A stretch of 64,000 nt of DNA from Coptis chinensis (GCA_015680905.1 CM027381.1:72157501-72221500); one strand, 5' to 3'. Counted from the first letter of the stretch, positions 11,816 through 23,175 are shown. Notes: generated by a model not told the origin, from the sequence alone. Translations and numbers: made by a program.

Positions 11816-12028
11816 CTAGAAAGACCTCGGAAAAAGTTTCTTGTTACGACCATCTAAAACCATCAGGCCACCATACAATTGGGCTGCCTGATATATATCC
11901 ATAGGCTCTTTCCTAGGCACATTTTTTGCCCCATATTGGACTTGTTGAAACCTAGTTGTAAACAACTCCGCTTCCAACATAGCAAATCCCTCCCTTCCTA
12001 CTTTCTTTAGGTGTGCCTGTGATGCCAT
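11816..12028 (-). CDS. Small protein of unknown function, 70 residues
   Basis: Not recognised. The frame runs from ATG at 12028 to the TGA/TAG region at 11816. The N-terminus MASQAHLKKVGREGFAMLE looks like an amphipathic helix. The middle is basic, and the C-terminal half has a DIYQAAQLYGGLMVLDGRNK segment of protein-like composition. There is no signal peptide or membrane span. In favour of a real gene: a TATATAA box 93 bases upstream of the ATG, a clean start and mixed, non-repetitive composition. It is a single exon with no visible intron. It might be a short lineage-specific plant gene or a first-exon fragment. No function is proposed. Confidence 0.5.
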   Translation of the reverse strand: MASQAHLKKVGREGFAMLEAELFTTRFQQVQYGAKNVPRKEPMDIYQAAQLYGGLMVLDGRNKKLFPRSF

Positions 12029-12031
12029 TGA

Positions 12032-12655
12032 TCAGCAAACCACACAGTACGTAATTACTACTAGACCAGAAGAAGTACACTTGTTTTGAGTTACACCAAA
12101 GGCAGTGAGGCCTAAGCTGTTTATATAGTTCCCATTTTCTTGCAGACTAAGTTTTTTCCCTGAACTTTTCATAGACGGATAAAATAAGTGATAAGTTTGA
12201 TTTGCTTTCGGTGGTATCGTTGAATGCATATTCCTCAATTATTATTCATGAAGATTATGTAGGTCTCTCCATATCTGACTATCCTCCTCCTTTTAATTGT
12301 ATTTGGGAATTGGGACCACGTTTCCAGGTTGCGAGACTTTGTTACTAGTGGATTGTTACTAGTGGACTGGTGGGGATATTTGAGGAGATATATAGCTTTC
12401 CCTGTGACTCTTGATGATCAAATCAATAAATTCTAGCTTTTCTATCAGATCAAAAGATTTCTATCAGATATATAGCTGTGGAGGAATTGCTTCACGCTTG
12501 TTGACGTCATCTAATGAGGTATCCATGCAGTCACGTGATGTACAAGTGGGAAACACATCATCTCAGATCTCTCCATCTGGTGAGAGGTACACACGCTTAC
12601 AAAATTTGGATCATGGACGCACCCAAATAGATCAGGTACAAGCTATCCCCATGGA
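12032..12655. other. No gene seen (5' side of the small ORF)
   Basis: Upstream sequence of the small gene. A plus-strand frame from 12411 ends inside the neighbouring hAT element and has no recognisable motif, so it is not called. Confidence 0.4.
12121..12127 (-). promoter_or_regulatory. TATA box for the small ORF
   Basis: On the minus strand, AACTATATAAAC contains a consensus TATATAA about 93 bases before the ATG at 12028. This leaves room for a 5' UTR of about 60 bases, normal for a plant gene. Confidence 0.45.
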
Positions 12656-12991
12656 CAAGGGTGGAATTTGAGCTGAGGGCTCGGAGCTCGGCTTGGGCTT
12701 GGCTCATTTAAGCTCAGCTCGTTTAACTATATGAGCTGAGCTCAAACTCAAATTAAAGATTGTAACAAATGAGCTTGATGAAGCTCGGCTCGTTTAGCTC
12801 AAATAGCATATTTATAATATAAAATAACCGAGCGGCTTGGGCTTGGCTTGGGCTTGGCTCATTTAAGCTCAGCTCGAGCTCGCTCGTTTACTATATGAGC
12901 CGAGCTTGAGCTCAATTTAAAGCTCGTGTAATTAGCGAGCCGAGCATGAGCACGGTAAAGCTCGACTTGTTTAGCTAGAATTCCACACTTA
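12656..12991. mobile_element. hAT-type non-autonomous element made of GAGCTCGGCTCG words
   Basis: A perfect 8-base target duplication CCCATGGA flanks it (12648-12655 and 12992-12999), the size made by hAT transposases. The ends are CAAGGGTGGAATTTGAGC and, on the other strand, TAAGTGTGGAATTCTAGC. The interior is a dense, partly palindromic mix of AGCTCGGCTTGGGC, GCTCATTTAAGCTCAGCTCG and TATATGAGC words in both orientations. The outer half-copies at 12680-12780 and 12835-12960 mirror each other. There is no coding capacity. Confidence 0.82.
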
Positions 12992-13095
12992 CCCATGGAA
13001 ACGGCTAACCCAAAAGGTGTTATATTGGGCTAACCAATCATTTCTTTCCCTCAAAGCCCAAAACCTGACCCAAATTTTATCATTAACCTACATAC

Positions 13096-13815
13096 TAGGG
13101 GTGACTTCGGATTGGATCGGATCGGATTGACCTCTTTCGAAATTTTTCCAAATATTTTCAGAACCCAATATGCGAGCCAAATCCGATCTAATTTTTTTTC
13201 GGAATCAAAATATTTGTCCAAATTCGGAAATTTCGGAATTCTTGGTAAATTTCATAAATCTCTTTACTTTCCACTATTTTTGTAAAAAAAAATTTGACTA
13301 AACCAATTTGGAACTTCAAAAAACCAAAACTTTACATGTCAGAAACTAAAAAAGAAAGATTGTAGGAAATGTTCTTATGAAAAGCTAATTTAAGAACCCT
13401 ACTTACCATGGTGAGGGAGAGAAGTGTTTGAGAGGAGTGGGAGAGAGAGGGAGTGAAGTAGCTACTAAGATTTGTTTAGTTGTTTGTTTTGTTTTGCTAG
13501 TGTAGAAAACTAGAAGATGAATGAATGGTCATGAAATCATGATCTTATCAAATGGACAATGGAGTTTTGTTATATTATAAGTACATGGTTTCACAAAAAA
13601 TCAAAAATAATGCCAGAAATTTCAAATCGGCTACATTTCAGAACTTTTGGATCGGATCGGATTTGAGAGTTATATCTGAATCCGATCCGATTATTTTTCA
13701 GAATTTTCAGAAATAAAAAAATCGGTTATCGGACCGTAAAAATAGACCCAAAGCTGGACCAATTTCGGGTTGGAATTCGACAAAATTGGAAATTCGGCAA
13801 AATGAGACACCCCTA
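13096..13815. mobile_element. hAT-like non-autonomous element with GGATCGGATCGG ends
   Basis: It starts TAGGGGTGACTTCGGATTGG and ends, on the other strand, TAGGGGTGTCTCATTTTGCC. Both subterminal regions carry GGATCGGATCGGATT or its complement and TTCGGAATTTC-type words. The flanks CTACATAC and TACCATAC are an imperfect 8-base match. The core (13370-13560) includes a purine-rich GAGAGAG segment. No transposase is present. Confidence 0.6.
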
Positions 13816-13936
13816 TACCATACGTATGCCCTCCTTACCACACAATAGAAACCACCACCGAACTTAATCAACATTCCCCAAATGCATATCTCAACAAAAA
13901 AAATCATCAAAACTCAAACTTTAACCAAAATCAATC

Positions 13937-14581
13937 AATTTTCCACATCAAGAGGAACAAACTCAAACTGTATCTGAAGGCCCAAATACCAAATCTGGCC
14001 GCCATAAAAGCAGGGGGAAAAGAAAACTCAAAGATCAGGATGAAATACCTCCAAAGAAAAGGAAAACTTCGCTTTTTATCAATGAACAGGCATCTGCTTT
14101 AGTTTAGACCTCTGTAACACATATACAACTTCCAGCGCACCAAGGTTAAGATCTCGGAAAGAAAGCGCCGTTTAGCTCTAAAGACAATATGGAAGACATA
14201 AATGTGGAATTTGTATGGGATATGGTCACCAATCCGGTAGTGAATCAAATATTGCTCTCTCAAGGGGTTGTCCTGCAATCATGTTGGGGGATAGACAACC
14301 AACATTCTGTGGAAGAGGTTCCAATTGTGGGTGAAGCTACTCCACAAACCCAAATCATGACTGATGCTATGGAAAAAACATCTGTTGAAGCCAATCCCAT
14401 TACTATCCCTTTCTCTGTAAATACCAATATGAATGTTGAACTTGAGGCTAATACGGACCAGGCTTTGATCGCATCTTATGCCTCGCATCGGGAGATTCTA
14501 TCTATTAATGTTGTTCAGGTACCCACCTCACATCATTTCAATATCAATATCCTTCCTCATTCACAATTTTATCTCTGTTAA
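13937..14581 (+). pseudogene. LINE ORF1 C-terminal remnant and linker
   Basis: The frame ending at the TAG near 14106 is very basic (KSGRHKSRGKRKLKD, PPKKRKTS), as in the nucleic-acid-binding tail of plant LINE ORF1. An open frame from 14189 to 14581 follows with Q, V, E and N-rich sequence and no recognisable fold, probably the ORF1/ORF2 linker. No zinc knuckle is visible, so the front half of ORF1 is missing. Confidence 0.5.
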
Positions 14582-15026
14582 TTACTAATACATCATTCAT
14601 TTTATTTTATTCTGCTTCTTTGGTTATCTATTAGATACTGTGTTACTTATTATATCTTAAGGTCTAGTCTGTGCATGAATTCCTATTCTACTAACTCCAA
14701 TCATTATTATTCTACTATTATATTGTTTTTTTTCCTTCACCTCTTATATGGAACAACACAATATAGGATTCATACTTTATAGTACCAAGCATGTTGCTTT
14801 TATCCAAAAATTGAATATACTGTGTTACACCAATATGATACAATGGATATATTTGTTTCTTCAGTTGATACTGTCTAGGGATCTTTATGATATGGACTGG
14901 TCAAAAGGGGTCCAATTTATTTTTCATGTATCTAATATAGAATGGTTAACAAGAAGATATGATTTTGAACAATGTTGTGTCCTTTGGGTTTGTGTTTGTA
15001 CCAGAACAGACACCAGTAGTGAATAG
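14582..15026 (+). other. LINE region before ORF2
   Basis: AT-rich sequence between the linker frame and the endonuclease start. Short frames are present, with no domain recognised. Confidence 0.4.
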
Positions 15027-15960
15027 ATGAAGATTCTCAGCTGGAATTGTAGAGGGTGTGGGAATCCAGCAACCATGAGACATCTTACTAATCTTGTTAA
15101 TACACATAATCCTAATATTTTGTTTCTTTCAAAAACAAAAGTCACTTCTAATTCTATATCCTACTTTAATCATTTTCTAAATTTCCCCCATTTCTTTGAT
15201 GTCCCACCGATTAACACAGCTGGGGGTTTGTGCTTAATGTGGAAATCTAGGATTACTCTCTGTGTTCTCACCTTCTCCATCCATCACATCACCACCACTG
15301 TACACTTAGGACCCCTCTCCCTTCCTTGGACTGCCTATTTCTTTTATGGCAGTCCATACAAAACATCAAGAAATCAAAGATGAGATTCTATTAGAGCACT
15401 TCAAAACATTTCTCCCAATACACCAATTCTCATTATAGGTGATCTTAACATCATACTCTCAGCAGATGAACAAATTGGAGGAAAACCTTTGGAACAAAAT
15501 GATTGCCAACCGGCTTCTACCATTATTAGAGATTTGGGACTTCTTGATTCAGGTTTTAAAGGGTACCCTTTCACATGGTCTAATAAGAGGATTGCACCTG
15601 ATAATATTCAAAAGGGTGAACTAGTATTCCCCCCCCCCCTCCCTGCCACTAGATGAGCCAATTAGGATTTCCCCCTTACTAGATGGGGAAATTAGGGTCT
15701 CTCCCTAAGTACACACAAAAAAAAAACATCAACTTGGGTTGACTGTGTTTTTTTTTTTGTGTATTTGGGGGGGAGACCCCTAATTTCCCATCTAGGGGTA
15801 ATGTTCGTTAACCCTATTCAAAAAAGACTGGACAGGGGCCTAAATAATTTAGAATGGAGTCTTCTGTTTCTAGAAACAGTCATTTACCATCTATGAGCGA
15901 TTAAATCTGATCATACACCTTTTCTCCTCAATACCCATCCATCTTCCCAGGCTTACCCTA
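15027..15960 (+). pseudogene. LINE endonuclease domain (APE type), broken
   Basis: ORF2 starts MKILSWNCRGCGNPATMRHL, the characteristic opening of plant L1 endonucleases, followed by NPNILFLSKTK and GGLCLMWKS. After a frameshift near 15383 the frame continues with IIGDLNIILSADEQIGG and GYPFTWSNKR, where the catalytic GD.N is seen. A MITE then splits the domain at 15614-15814, after which LDRGLNNLEW and IKSDHTPFL (the conserved SDH) follow, with a stop between. The enzyme would nick target DNA for target-primed reverse transcription. Confidence 0.82.
15614..15814. mobile_element. MITE in the LINE endonuclease, 9-base target duplication
   Basis: The 201-base element has inverted ends GGGTGAACTAGTATTCCCC and GGGTTAACGAACATTACCCC, and is flanked by a perfect 9-base duplication TATTCAAAA (15605-15613 and 15815-15823). 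Nine bases is the Mutator-type size. Excising the insert plus one repeat restores LINE endonuclease similarity across the junction. No coding capacity. A relative lies at 7080-7351. Confidence 0.85.
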
Positions 15961-16234
15961 AACCTTTCAAGTTTCAAAAAATGTGGATAGAACATCAAGG
16001 ATACCCACAGATTATCCATAATGCTTGGAATAGAGTCCATCTACACCCAAACTTAAGCTTAAATTGTCCCATTCAGCAACATCTTTCTTCTACAAAAAAT
16101 AGCTCTCAAAAGGTTGGAACACAACTGTTTTTGGAAATATTTTCCATCAGATTGCAACTCTAGAAAAGAATATCTTATATATACATAAACAAAATTCTAC
16201 AAAAAATAATGTTGCTTTAGAAAAACAATTACTT

Positions 16235-17830
16235 TTGGACCTGGACAATCTTCTTCTTTGTGAAGAAATGATATGGAAACAAAAATCAAGGTATAAAGAG
16301 ATTAGTGAAGGAGATAGGAATACTAAATATTTTCATATTAAAACTTTGAGACATAGGAAATACAATAAGATTGAATGGTTAAAAAATTCAAATGATCAAT
16401 GGGTAACATCATATAAAGAGATTGGCCAAACCTTAGTCTCACATTTTGAGTCTCTTATTTCTAAACATAGCTTGGACAATTTAACTGCTAATTTGTCTCA
16501 TATACAAAATCTTTTTTATAGTGTTATCTCCTTAGACAATAATGAGGACATGTTAAAGGTGGTGACTAGTAAAGAAGTAAAGAATATTGTCTTCAGTATT
16601 GGGGGACTTAAGTCACCTGGACCTGATGGGTTCCCTGCAATTTTTTATCAATCTTCTTGGGATATTATTGGACCTGATGTTGTTAATATGGTCAAAAATT
16701 CTTCAATGATGGACATTCCTTAGAAGATATAGGTCAAACAAACATTGCTCTTATGCAAAATGTTCTAATCCAACCATATGTTCAGATTTCTGACCTATTA
16801 GTCTATGTAATCTTTCTTATAAAATTATTTCTAAATTTCTGGCTAATAGATTGAAAGAATACATTGCTCCTTGCATCTCACCTTATCAATGTGCATTTGT
16901 ACCTAATAGACAAATAACTGATAACATTATTCTGGCTCATGAGATTATTCATACTATGAAGCACACAAGCAAGGGACTTCTGGACTCATGGCTATAAAGA
17001 TTGACATGTTGAAAGCTTTTGATAGAGTAAATTGGCATGCTCTTCTTTCTATCCTTGACTCTTTAGGACTTGATTCTCACTTGGTCAAACTTGTAAATCT
17101 TTGTATATACTCTCCTCATTGTTTTGTTCTTGTGAATGGGTCCCCCTTTGGATATTTCAAATCCAATCAAGGACTAAGACAAGGAGATCCCTTATCCCCA
17201 ATCCTTTTTATCCTCATTATGGAAGTTCTATCTAGAATTCTTGAAAAGAAAATAGAAGATAACAGTATCCATGGCATCAGCATATCTAGATATAGTAAAC
17301 TTATATCTCATCTTTTATTTGCCGATGATGCTTTTATTTTATGTAGGGCTAATATGAATGAGGCTGAGGAACTTCCAGAGGCCCTTAATCTTTTTTGTGA
17401 CATAATAGGACAAGAGATTAACTATGAAAAATCAGGTATTCATTTTAGCAAAAATGTTCACCTTGAACTTGCATCATGCATCATGCATCATGAAATTAAA
17501 TCTCTAAACATGAGGTCCATTGTCATTGGAGAAAAATATCTTGGCTCACCTTTGTTCCTGGGCCAACCAAAATCACATATTTTTAATGAGAAAAACAAAG
17601 GCAAACACAAGAATTACTAGTTGGAAAAGTAAATTACTTTCACAAGCAGCAAGAACTGTTCTGATTAAATCTATATCCTCTGCCATCCCTTCTTTTCACA
17701 TGTCCACTTTCATGCTACCATCTCACATTACATCCATTATTAATGGGCTACGGAGAGACTTTTGGTGGGGTACAAACAAGGGTAAAACTCATCCCCTTTA
17801 TCTCAAAAGTTGGAGATTCATTTGCTAATC
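16235..17830 (+). pseudogene. LINE reverse transcriptase domain, broken
   Basis: Begins with the pre-RT segment (YKEISEGDRNTKYFHIKTL), then GGLKSPGPDGFPAIFYQSSW. Frameshifts and stops follow near 16720-16980. The second frame (16988-17620) has AIKIDMLKAFDRVNWHAL, GLRQGDPLSPILFIL and the catalytic LLFADDAFIL. The frame shifts again near 17590 to ITSWKSKLLSQAARTVLIKS and FWWGTNKGKTHP. These are the standard non-LTR RT blocks in order, with the FADD residues intact. The reverse transcriptase is not translatable in one piece. Confidence 0.88.
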
Positions 17831-17846
17831 TAAAAAATCAGGGGGT

Positions 17847-19392
17847 TTGGGTATAAGAGCTATGTCTATTAATAATCATGCACATATGAGTAGAATTGTT
17901 TGGCAGGTTATAACTAATCCCAATTCCTTCCTCTGCCAGCAACTGAAAGGTAAGTATTTCCACAATACTAATGTTGTTCATTCTACTGTAAAACATGGAG
18001 CATCTTGGTTTTGGTATGGGCTTCAAAAATATATTAAATCTATTATGGTTAACTCTATTTGGAAAATAGGCTTAGGTTTGATTATTGACATATGGAAAGA
18101 TCCTTGGATCCCAGGCATACATGAAGGAAAAGTTCCTACTTCAAACATTATTAATCCGTCTTATAATACTGTTTCTGACCTTATAAATCCTTGTACTCGA
18201 ACTTGGAAAGTGGATATTCTTAATCAGCTTTTTGACACTAATAGTAGCATGCAGATACAGAATATTTTCCTATCTAGAAGACATTTACAAGATACTCATA
18301 AGTGGAATAATACTAGGAAAGGTGAACATAGTGTAAAATCTATGTATCGTGTTCTTAGTGATCAATCTCACATGCCTCCAAACATAACAAATCTTTGTTT
18401 TTGGCAAAATGATAACCAGCCTAGAGCTGCTCTCTTTGCGTTGAAGTGTTATAACAATATGATCTATACTAGAGACCATCTAACCCAAATCATTTATGTT
18501 CCTGTGTCTGTTATGTGGTTTGAATGTTGAAACCATACATCACTTGCTTCTGAGTTGTTCCTTCACACAGTCTCTATGGTATGTTACTCCTTGGCAGTTC
18601 AAACTAACTCATTTTGAGCATTTCCAAGTTACTTTATGGATTGATATGTGGTTCAATCCACCAAAACACTGGCCAATAGAAAAAAAAAAAAAAAAAAACA
18701 AATGGAAGAAATTATGTTTATTTTTTTACTGGGCAATTTGGTTCAAAAGATGTGATGTATATCATAAAAATAGGAAACCTTGTTTCTTTAAACTAAATAT
18801 TCAGTTAAATAAATTTTTTGAAGGAGAAAAAGAAAATACTAACTTGCAGGTTCAGCATCAGCAGGAGTCAAGCCATACCAATTGGACACCACCTTACAGA
18901 AATTGTTTTAAGCTTAATGTGGATGCAAGCTTTACAAAACTTGATTTGACTGCTACTTATGGGTTTGTGCTAAGAGATTCAAGGGGATTCTTTATTGGTG
19001 CAGGAGCATTCAGAGATAGAGCTACCAATTCAAAGCAGGCAGAGTGCAAAGGACTACTTAAAGCCTTGGAATGGTGCAAGCAGTTCAACTGCCCATAACT
19101 AAATGTGGAGATAGACGCTCAAGCCGATATTAACTACCTAAAGTAGCTTCATTCTAGTCTCTCCTAGAACTCTATGTTAATATTACATGATGCACTAAGT
19201 ATTATGTCCACTTTTGGGTCTGTTTCATGCAACTGGGTACCTAAAACTGCTAACAAGGCAGCACACCAGATTGCATTTTTTGGTCCTTCTCTCTCTAACT
19301 TTGTGGAATGGTTAGTAACACTTCAACCATGGCTTATGGACACACTTGAAAAGGAGAGATCCAATGTAATCTTTGACATGTACATGTTCTAA
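17847..19392 (+). pseudogene. LINE zf-RVT and RNase H domains, broken
   Basis: LGIRAMSINNHAHMSRIVWQ and the ASWFWYGLQKYI / IDIWKDPWIPG segments precede the zf-RVT region, which ends with CLLCGLNVETIHHLLLSC after a frameshift near 18500. The RNase H domain begins FKLNVDASFTK, continues VLRDSRGFFIGAGAF and QAECKGLLKALEW, then has a stop near 19098 and resumes with NWVPKTANKAAHQIA. The first Asp (NVDAS) and the Glu (AEC) of the catalytic set are visible. The stop TAA is at 19390-19392. Confidence 0.85.
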
Positions 19393-19394
19393 TA

Positions 19395-19797
19395 TATATA
19401 TGGGGGAGGGATAGAGGCACATTCATTATGCGCACATTATAGCCACATTTTCGACATACAAATTAATTAAGGCCTAGTTTTTTGTAGAGATGATCTCCCT
19501 ACCATGAAGATCATTCTCACAAAAAATCATAATATTTGGATATGTCTAACCATGTAAAAATTAGTGTTCATTTGTGAATTTTTCATCTAATGGTCTAAAA
19601 GTTTTGTAAGCATGTTCTAATGTTAGACTTCTTTGAATGAGCTAAATATTTGTGAGCATGTTCTCCATGGTGGGGACATCATATCTACAAAAAATCAGTC
19701 CTTAATTTAACTTTTAAGTTTATGATTTTGCTTGAATTAATTTACAATGTGGTTATAATGTGCGCATAAGAATGTGCCTTTATCCCTCCCATATATG
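19395..19797. mobile_element. MITE with about 50-base inverted ends in the LINE 3' UTR
   Basis: The left end ATATGGGGGAGGGATAGAGG continues CACATTCATTATGCGCACAT; the right end, on the other strand, reads ATATGGGAGGGATAAAGGCA then CATTCTTATGCGCACAT. The match continues to about 52 bases with few differences. It sits between the LINE stop codon and its poly(A). The flanks are ATATAT on both sides, so the exact edge and superfamily are unclear. No coding capacity. Confidence 0.75.
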
Positions 19798-19809
19798 AAG
19801 ATGATTGTC

Positions 19810-19838
<29 letters not shown>
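19810..19838 (+). other. Poly(A) tail of the LINE
   Basis: A run of 29 A residues follows the LINE 3' end (after the MITE), the expected 3' terminus of an L1-type insertion. Confidence 0.7.
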
Positions 19839-19843
<5 letters not shown>

Positions 19844-19844
19844 T

Positions 19845-20036
19845 GCAATCAGTAATAAAGCCAACTAATGTATAATTTACCCCTTGAAATTTCACGGGGT
19901 TCCCTGAATCCAATGCTGGGGATGTATGGCAAATGTCGCCCTTACCTAATTTCATCAAGTATAGGACGACAGCTCTAACCTTTAGGTACAACAATTGACC
20001 ATGGGATGTGGTGACAATCATTTTAAAGAAGACCAA
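19845..20036 (-). pseudogene. Unidentified exon-like fragment
   Basis: The minus-strand frame has protein-like sequence (LMKLGKGDICHTSPALDSG, PVKFQGVNYTLVGFITDC) directly beside the LINE poly(A). I do not recognise the family. It is preceded by a plausible open region and lost in the T-tract at its C-terminal side. It could be the host exon into which the LINE inserted, or a chance frame. Confidence 0.3.
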
Positions 20037-22184
20037 TAAAACACATCAATCAAAAGTTGATTCCAATACGTGCAATACATAGGTACTAAATATTGGAGAT
20101 CATGGTTCGGGGAAACATTTTGATATTGATACCTTTTCAGTTTGGATCGGGATTAAAATATTTGAAAAACATACATTCATCGTTTCGTTTTAAGGACATT
20201 TTTTGCATGAATAAATCTTACATTTTGCATGACTATAAATTTGTTGTTATGTTGCGTTGATTTTTTTTTTTTGGGCAAAAACATTGTTCATGTGAAGTTT
20301 CTTTATAAGAGAGCTCTAGCTTTGCAACTTGCAATGTTGTCTATTTCCAAAATTTTAGTATAGAGAAGTTAGTGTGAAAAGTATATGGTTTGTGATATAT
20401 TAATTAAACTACATTATATGTGGTTGATATATTGGAGAGAATTAAAGTAACTTTTTCTAATTTGTTTTAAGGTAAAATTTTCTTGTGGTGGGCATTTTTG
20501 TAGAAAATATAAGAAAACTTGGTCACTTTTTGGTGGACTTCAAAATTGATAAAGATCGATGATGATCACTTAAGAGGGTGAGAAAGCTTGTGGAATAAGT
20601 CACATTTAAAGCTAGCAACCGATTTCATTTGATTTAGATTCCTTTTGTATGTTTGTGTGGCTTTTATAATCTCCCAAAGTGTCCTATATATTAGCCTATT
20701 TGTTAGTTTATCTAACCACGATACTTTGCGTTGTATTTGTGCTTACAAATATTCTTCTTGTAAACTGTCTTTCTTTGTTATAAATAGTTCCAAGACTATA
20801 AAAAAAAACTTATATTTCATAGTCTAACTAGGTATTGCCTACGACACAGTTTGTTATAAGGTGTTTATTATGTTGTTTGTGGCATTAATCTTGGTACATT
20901 CTAGTATTTTCAAATGTGTGGCATATGTACGAATTTGTAGACATTTTATTTTGAATCGGTACTACACGTTGGATGACATACTTCTCTGCTGTTGTTTGTT
21001 TTGTGGATGCCAACCAGTATGTGTTAACGAATGCAATTCTTGAAATTGTGTAGATATTTATAAAACCCAATTTGAAGTCATGAACTGAATGCAATTTCAT
21101 ATATTGTACTCTCAGCAATAGATAGTTGTTCACATTTTTTTTGTTTTTTTTATACGAATAATATAAAGACAATAAGATTATTGTCAATCATTATTATGTA
21201 ACATCAAGCCAGAAATTGTCGACAACACCTTTTCTTATTATCTTACTAATCTTCTGAATTTCAAGGAGCACTTAATCAATGCTCTCTATGCATTGTGAAT
21301 TGTTAGAAGACTCAAATTGGTTTGGTTGGCCAAAACCACAAAGTCATTCTGGTTATGTTGAGACATTTTCTTCATTGTTTTTTGTAATCATGATAGTCAG
21401 CTTTAGGTGAGCTTTGTAAATATAGTTGTATATTTGTTAAAACTGTTTGATGACTTTAAGTGCCAAGGGTGCCTAAATAAGAAATAACCCCTTTTAATAT
21501 TCCTTGACAATGGACGTGCCTTTAACGCTTCATTCTTTAATACTGAGTAAATTCATGCAAAAATCAAGTGAATCAAAACTTCTCAAAATCACCAAAAAGA
21601 ACTTGAGATAGACGAGTCTTTTTCATATATAATTATTGTCTATATCTTATTGTCAAAATAACAACTACCCAATCAAATACATCTAAAAATATTAATAGAA
21701 AAAAAAATATATGTTTATTATGTTAGAGATTTACATGTTGCTTCATCATTAATACATAAAGATACATACATATTATCGGCCACTAAAGTGGTTTTACACT
21801 TCAATGAATCCTTGATTATGCTTTCACAAGTTGGGATACCCGTGCTTTTCACCCTTCTGATATTTGAACAAAGTCTTTTATGCATTTCACACTTTGTACC
21901 GTATTGCTTGCTCCTTCAGCACTCCCATCCGAACTCTTTTATGATGAATCTGAGGTTGGTAAAAGAAAATAATAGGGTGTATACATAATAGAAACGAAAA
22001 AAAAAAAAAAAACATGACAGATTGACAGTAGGTTTTAGCTGTAATATATATGATGTCTTGTGACTAACACATTTTAATTATGTTATACAATTGTTACTGG
22101 CAAGTATCAAGAGTATTCTGATTGGTAAAGGCATATACGCTTGATATATGTACGTGAGCAGCCTCCTAAAATTGCAACTGTGCA

Positions 22185-22280
22185 AGGCCCTCAAAGGATG
22201 CAAGCAAAGCTCAAGCCATCATTGCAAGCAAAGCATCAAGCCATTGCTTGAACCTCATTGAGAAGCCATCACATTGCAAG
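22185..22280. repeat. Short imperfect direct repeats GCAAGCAAAGC...AAGCCAT
   Basis: Words such as ATGCAAGCAAAGCTCAAGCC, TTGCAAGCAAAGCATCAAGC and CATTGCAAGAAAAG recur with a period near 30 bases. A small local tandem duplication with no coding meaning. Confidence 0.45.
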
Positions 22281-22956
22281 AAAAGATCTAACACATGTAT
22301 GCTTTGATGTAGAAATATTTCTATAATATATCACAGTTTAGTTAGGAAAAATAATCGAGTCAATGACACAAATACCTAAAACCAATTTATTATTCATTTA
22401 TTGGCGTGTAACTAATGTAAAAAGAGTAACTAAATGTAAACTGTGGTTTGTGTGCATTCACTCTTTGTATCTTTTGTAGAGAGAATGTCCAAAGGATAAA
22501 AACATAAAGTTGATGCCATCACTTCACATGCCTTTCAAACATAGAGAGATTAGAGATAACTCACTGAACGCAAATCCCTATGCGATCCCAACCACCCTTT
22601 GTCTTTTCCCTTGTGTTTTTATTTGCCTTACAAAATAACTCACCGGACATTGGTCATGGAATCAACTTTGGGCCATACGTTAAACCGAATGCCCAAAATT
22701 CAATTTCAAGAGAATTGGTAATTTGAAAACCAAACATCCTAATCTTTTAGCACACTTAATCTTTGCTGAAATAGTGGGGGAATCAACACGAAGGAATAAA
22801 AATAAAATCACCGTGTAGACATAGATAAATTTGTACCTAGAAGAAGGCAAAATATGTAACACTTTTTTCTATATATGTAGTTGTAATCATATCCAAAGCT
22901 TGAAGAAAATCCAAACCAAATGGAAATTGTAAAAAAATTGAAGGGTTCTATTAAAA

Positions 22957-22988
<32 letters not shown>

Positions 22989-23104
22989 TTGTAGGAGGGG
23001 AGACACTGGATTGACCGGAAAGGTGGTCTTTTATATCTTCAGGAGATGCATAATTAATGGTAGGAGATTTATTTTATAACGTAACTCATAAATGTGAAAT
23101 TTTA

Positions 23105-23175
23105 TTTTAAACATAAGTGAGCATAGCCCACAAACCCTTTATTAATGTTTTAATGTGCTAACTCGCAAATTGTGT
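23105..23175 (+). repeat. Piece of an unclassified dispersed repeat
   Basis: AGCCCACAAACCC followed by TTTTAATGTG and a TAAC.C.CAA word matches 61145-61200. The related copy at 33060-33180 covers the next part of the same repeat. Confidence 0.4.

Larger units (their letters stand above)
13930..19838 (+). mobile_element. L1-type LINE with RNase H, degenerate, interrupted by two MITEs
   Basis: In order on the plus strand: a basic ORF1 C-terminus, an APE-type endonuclease, reverse transcriptase with FADD, a zf-RVT region, an RNase H domain, a stop at 19390-19392 and a poly(A) tail at 19810-19838. This is the order of plant L1 elements that carry an RNase H. The 5' end is missing or unrecognisable, since it starts just after the hAT-like element. 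Many frameshifts and stops, plus MITE insertions at 15614 and about 19395, show it is dead. I could not match a target duplication to the sequence after the poly(A). Confidence 0.85.

Noticed and set aside
14189-14581. A host gene of 130 codons before the LINE endonuclease
   Set aside because: Position, orientation and lack of domain fit the LINE ORF1/ORF2 linker better.
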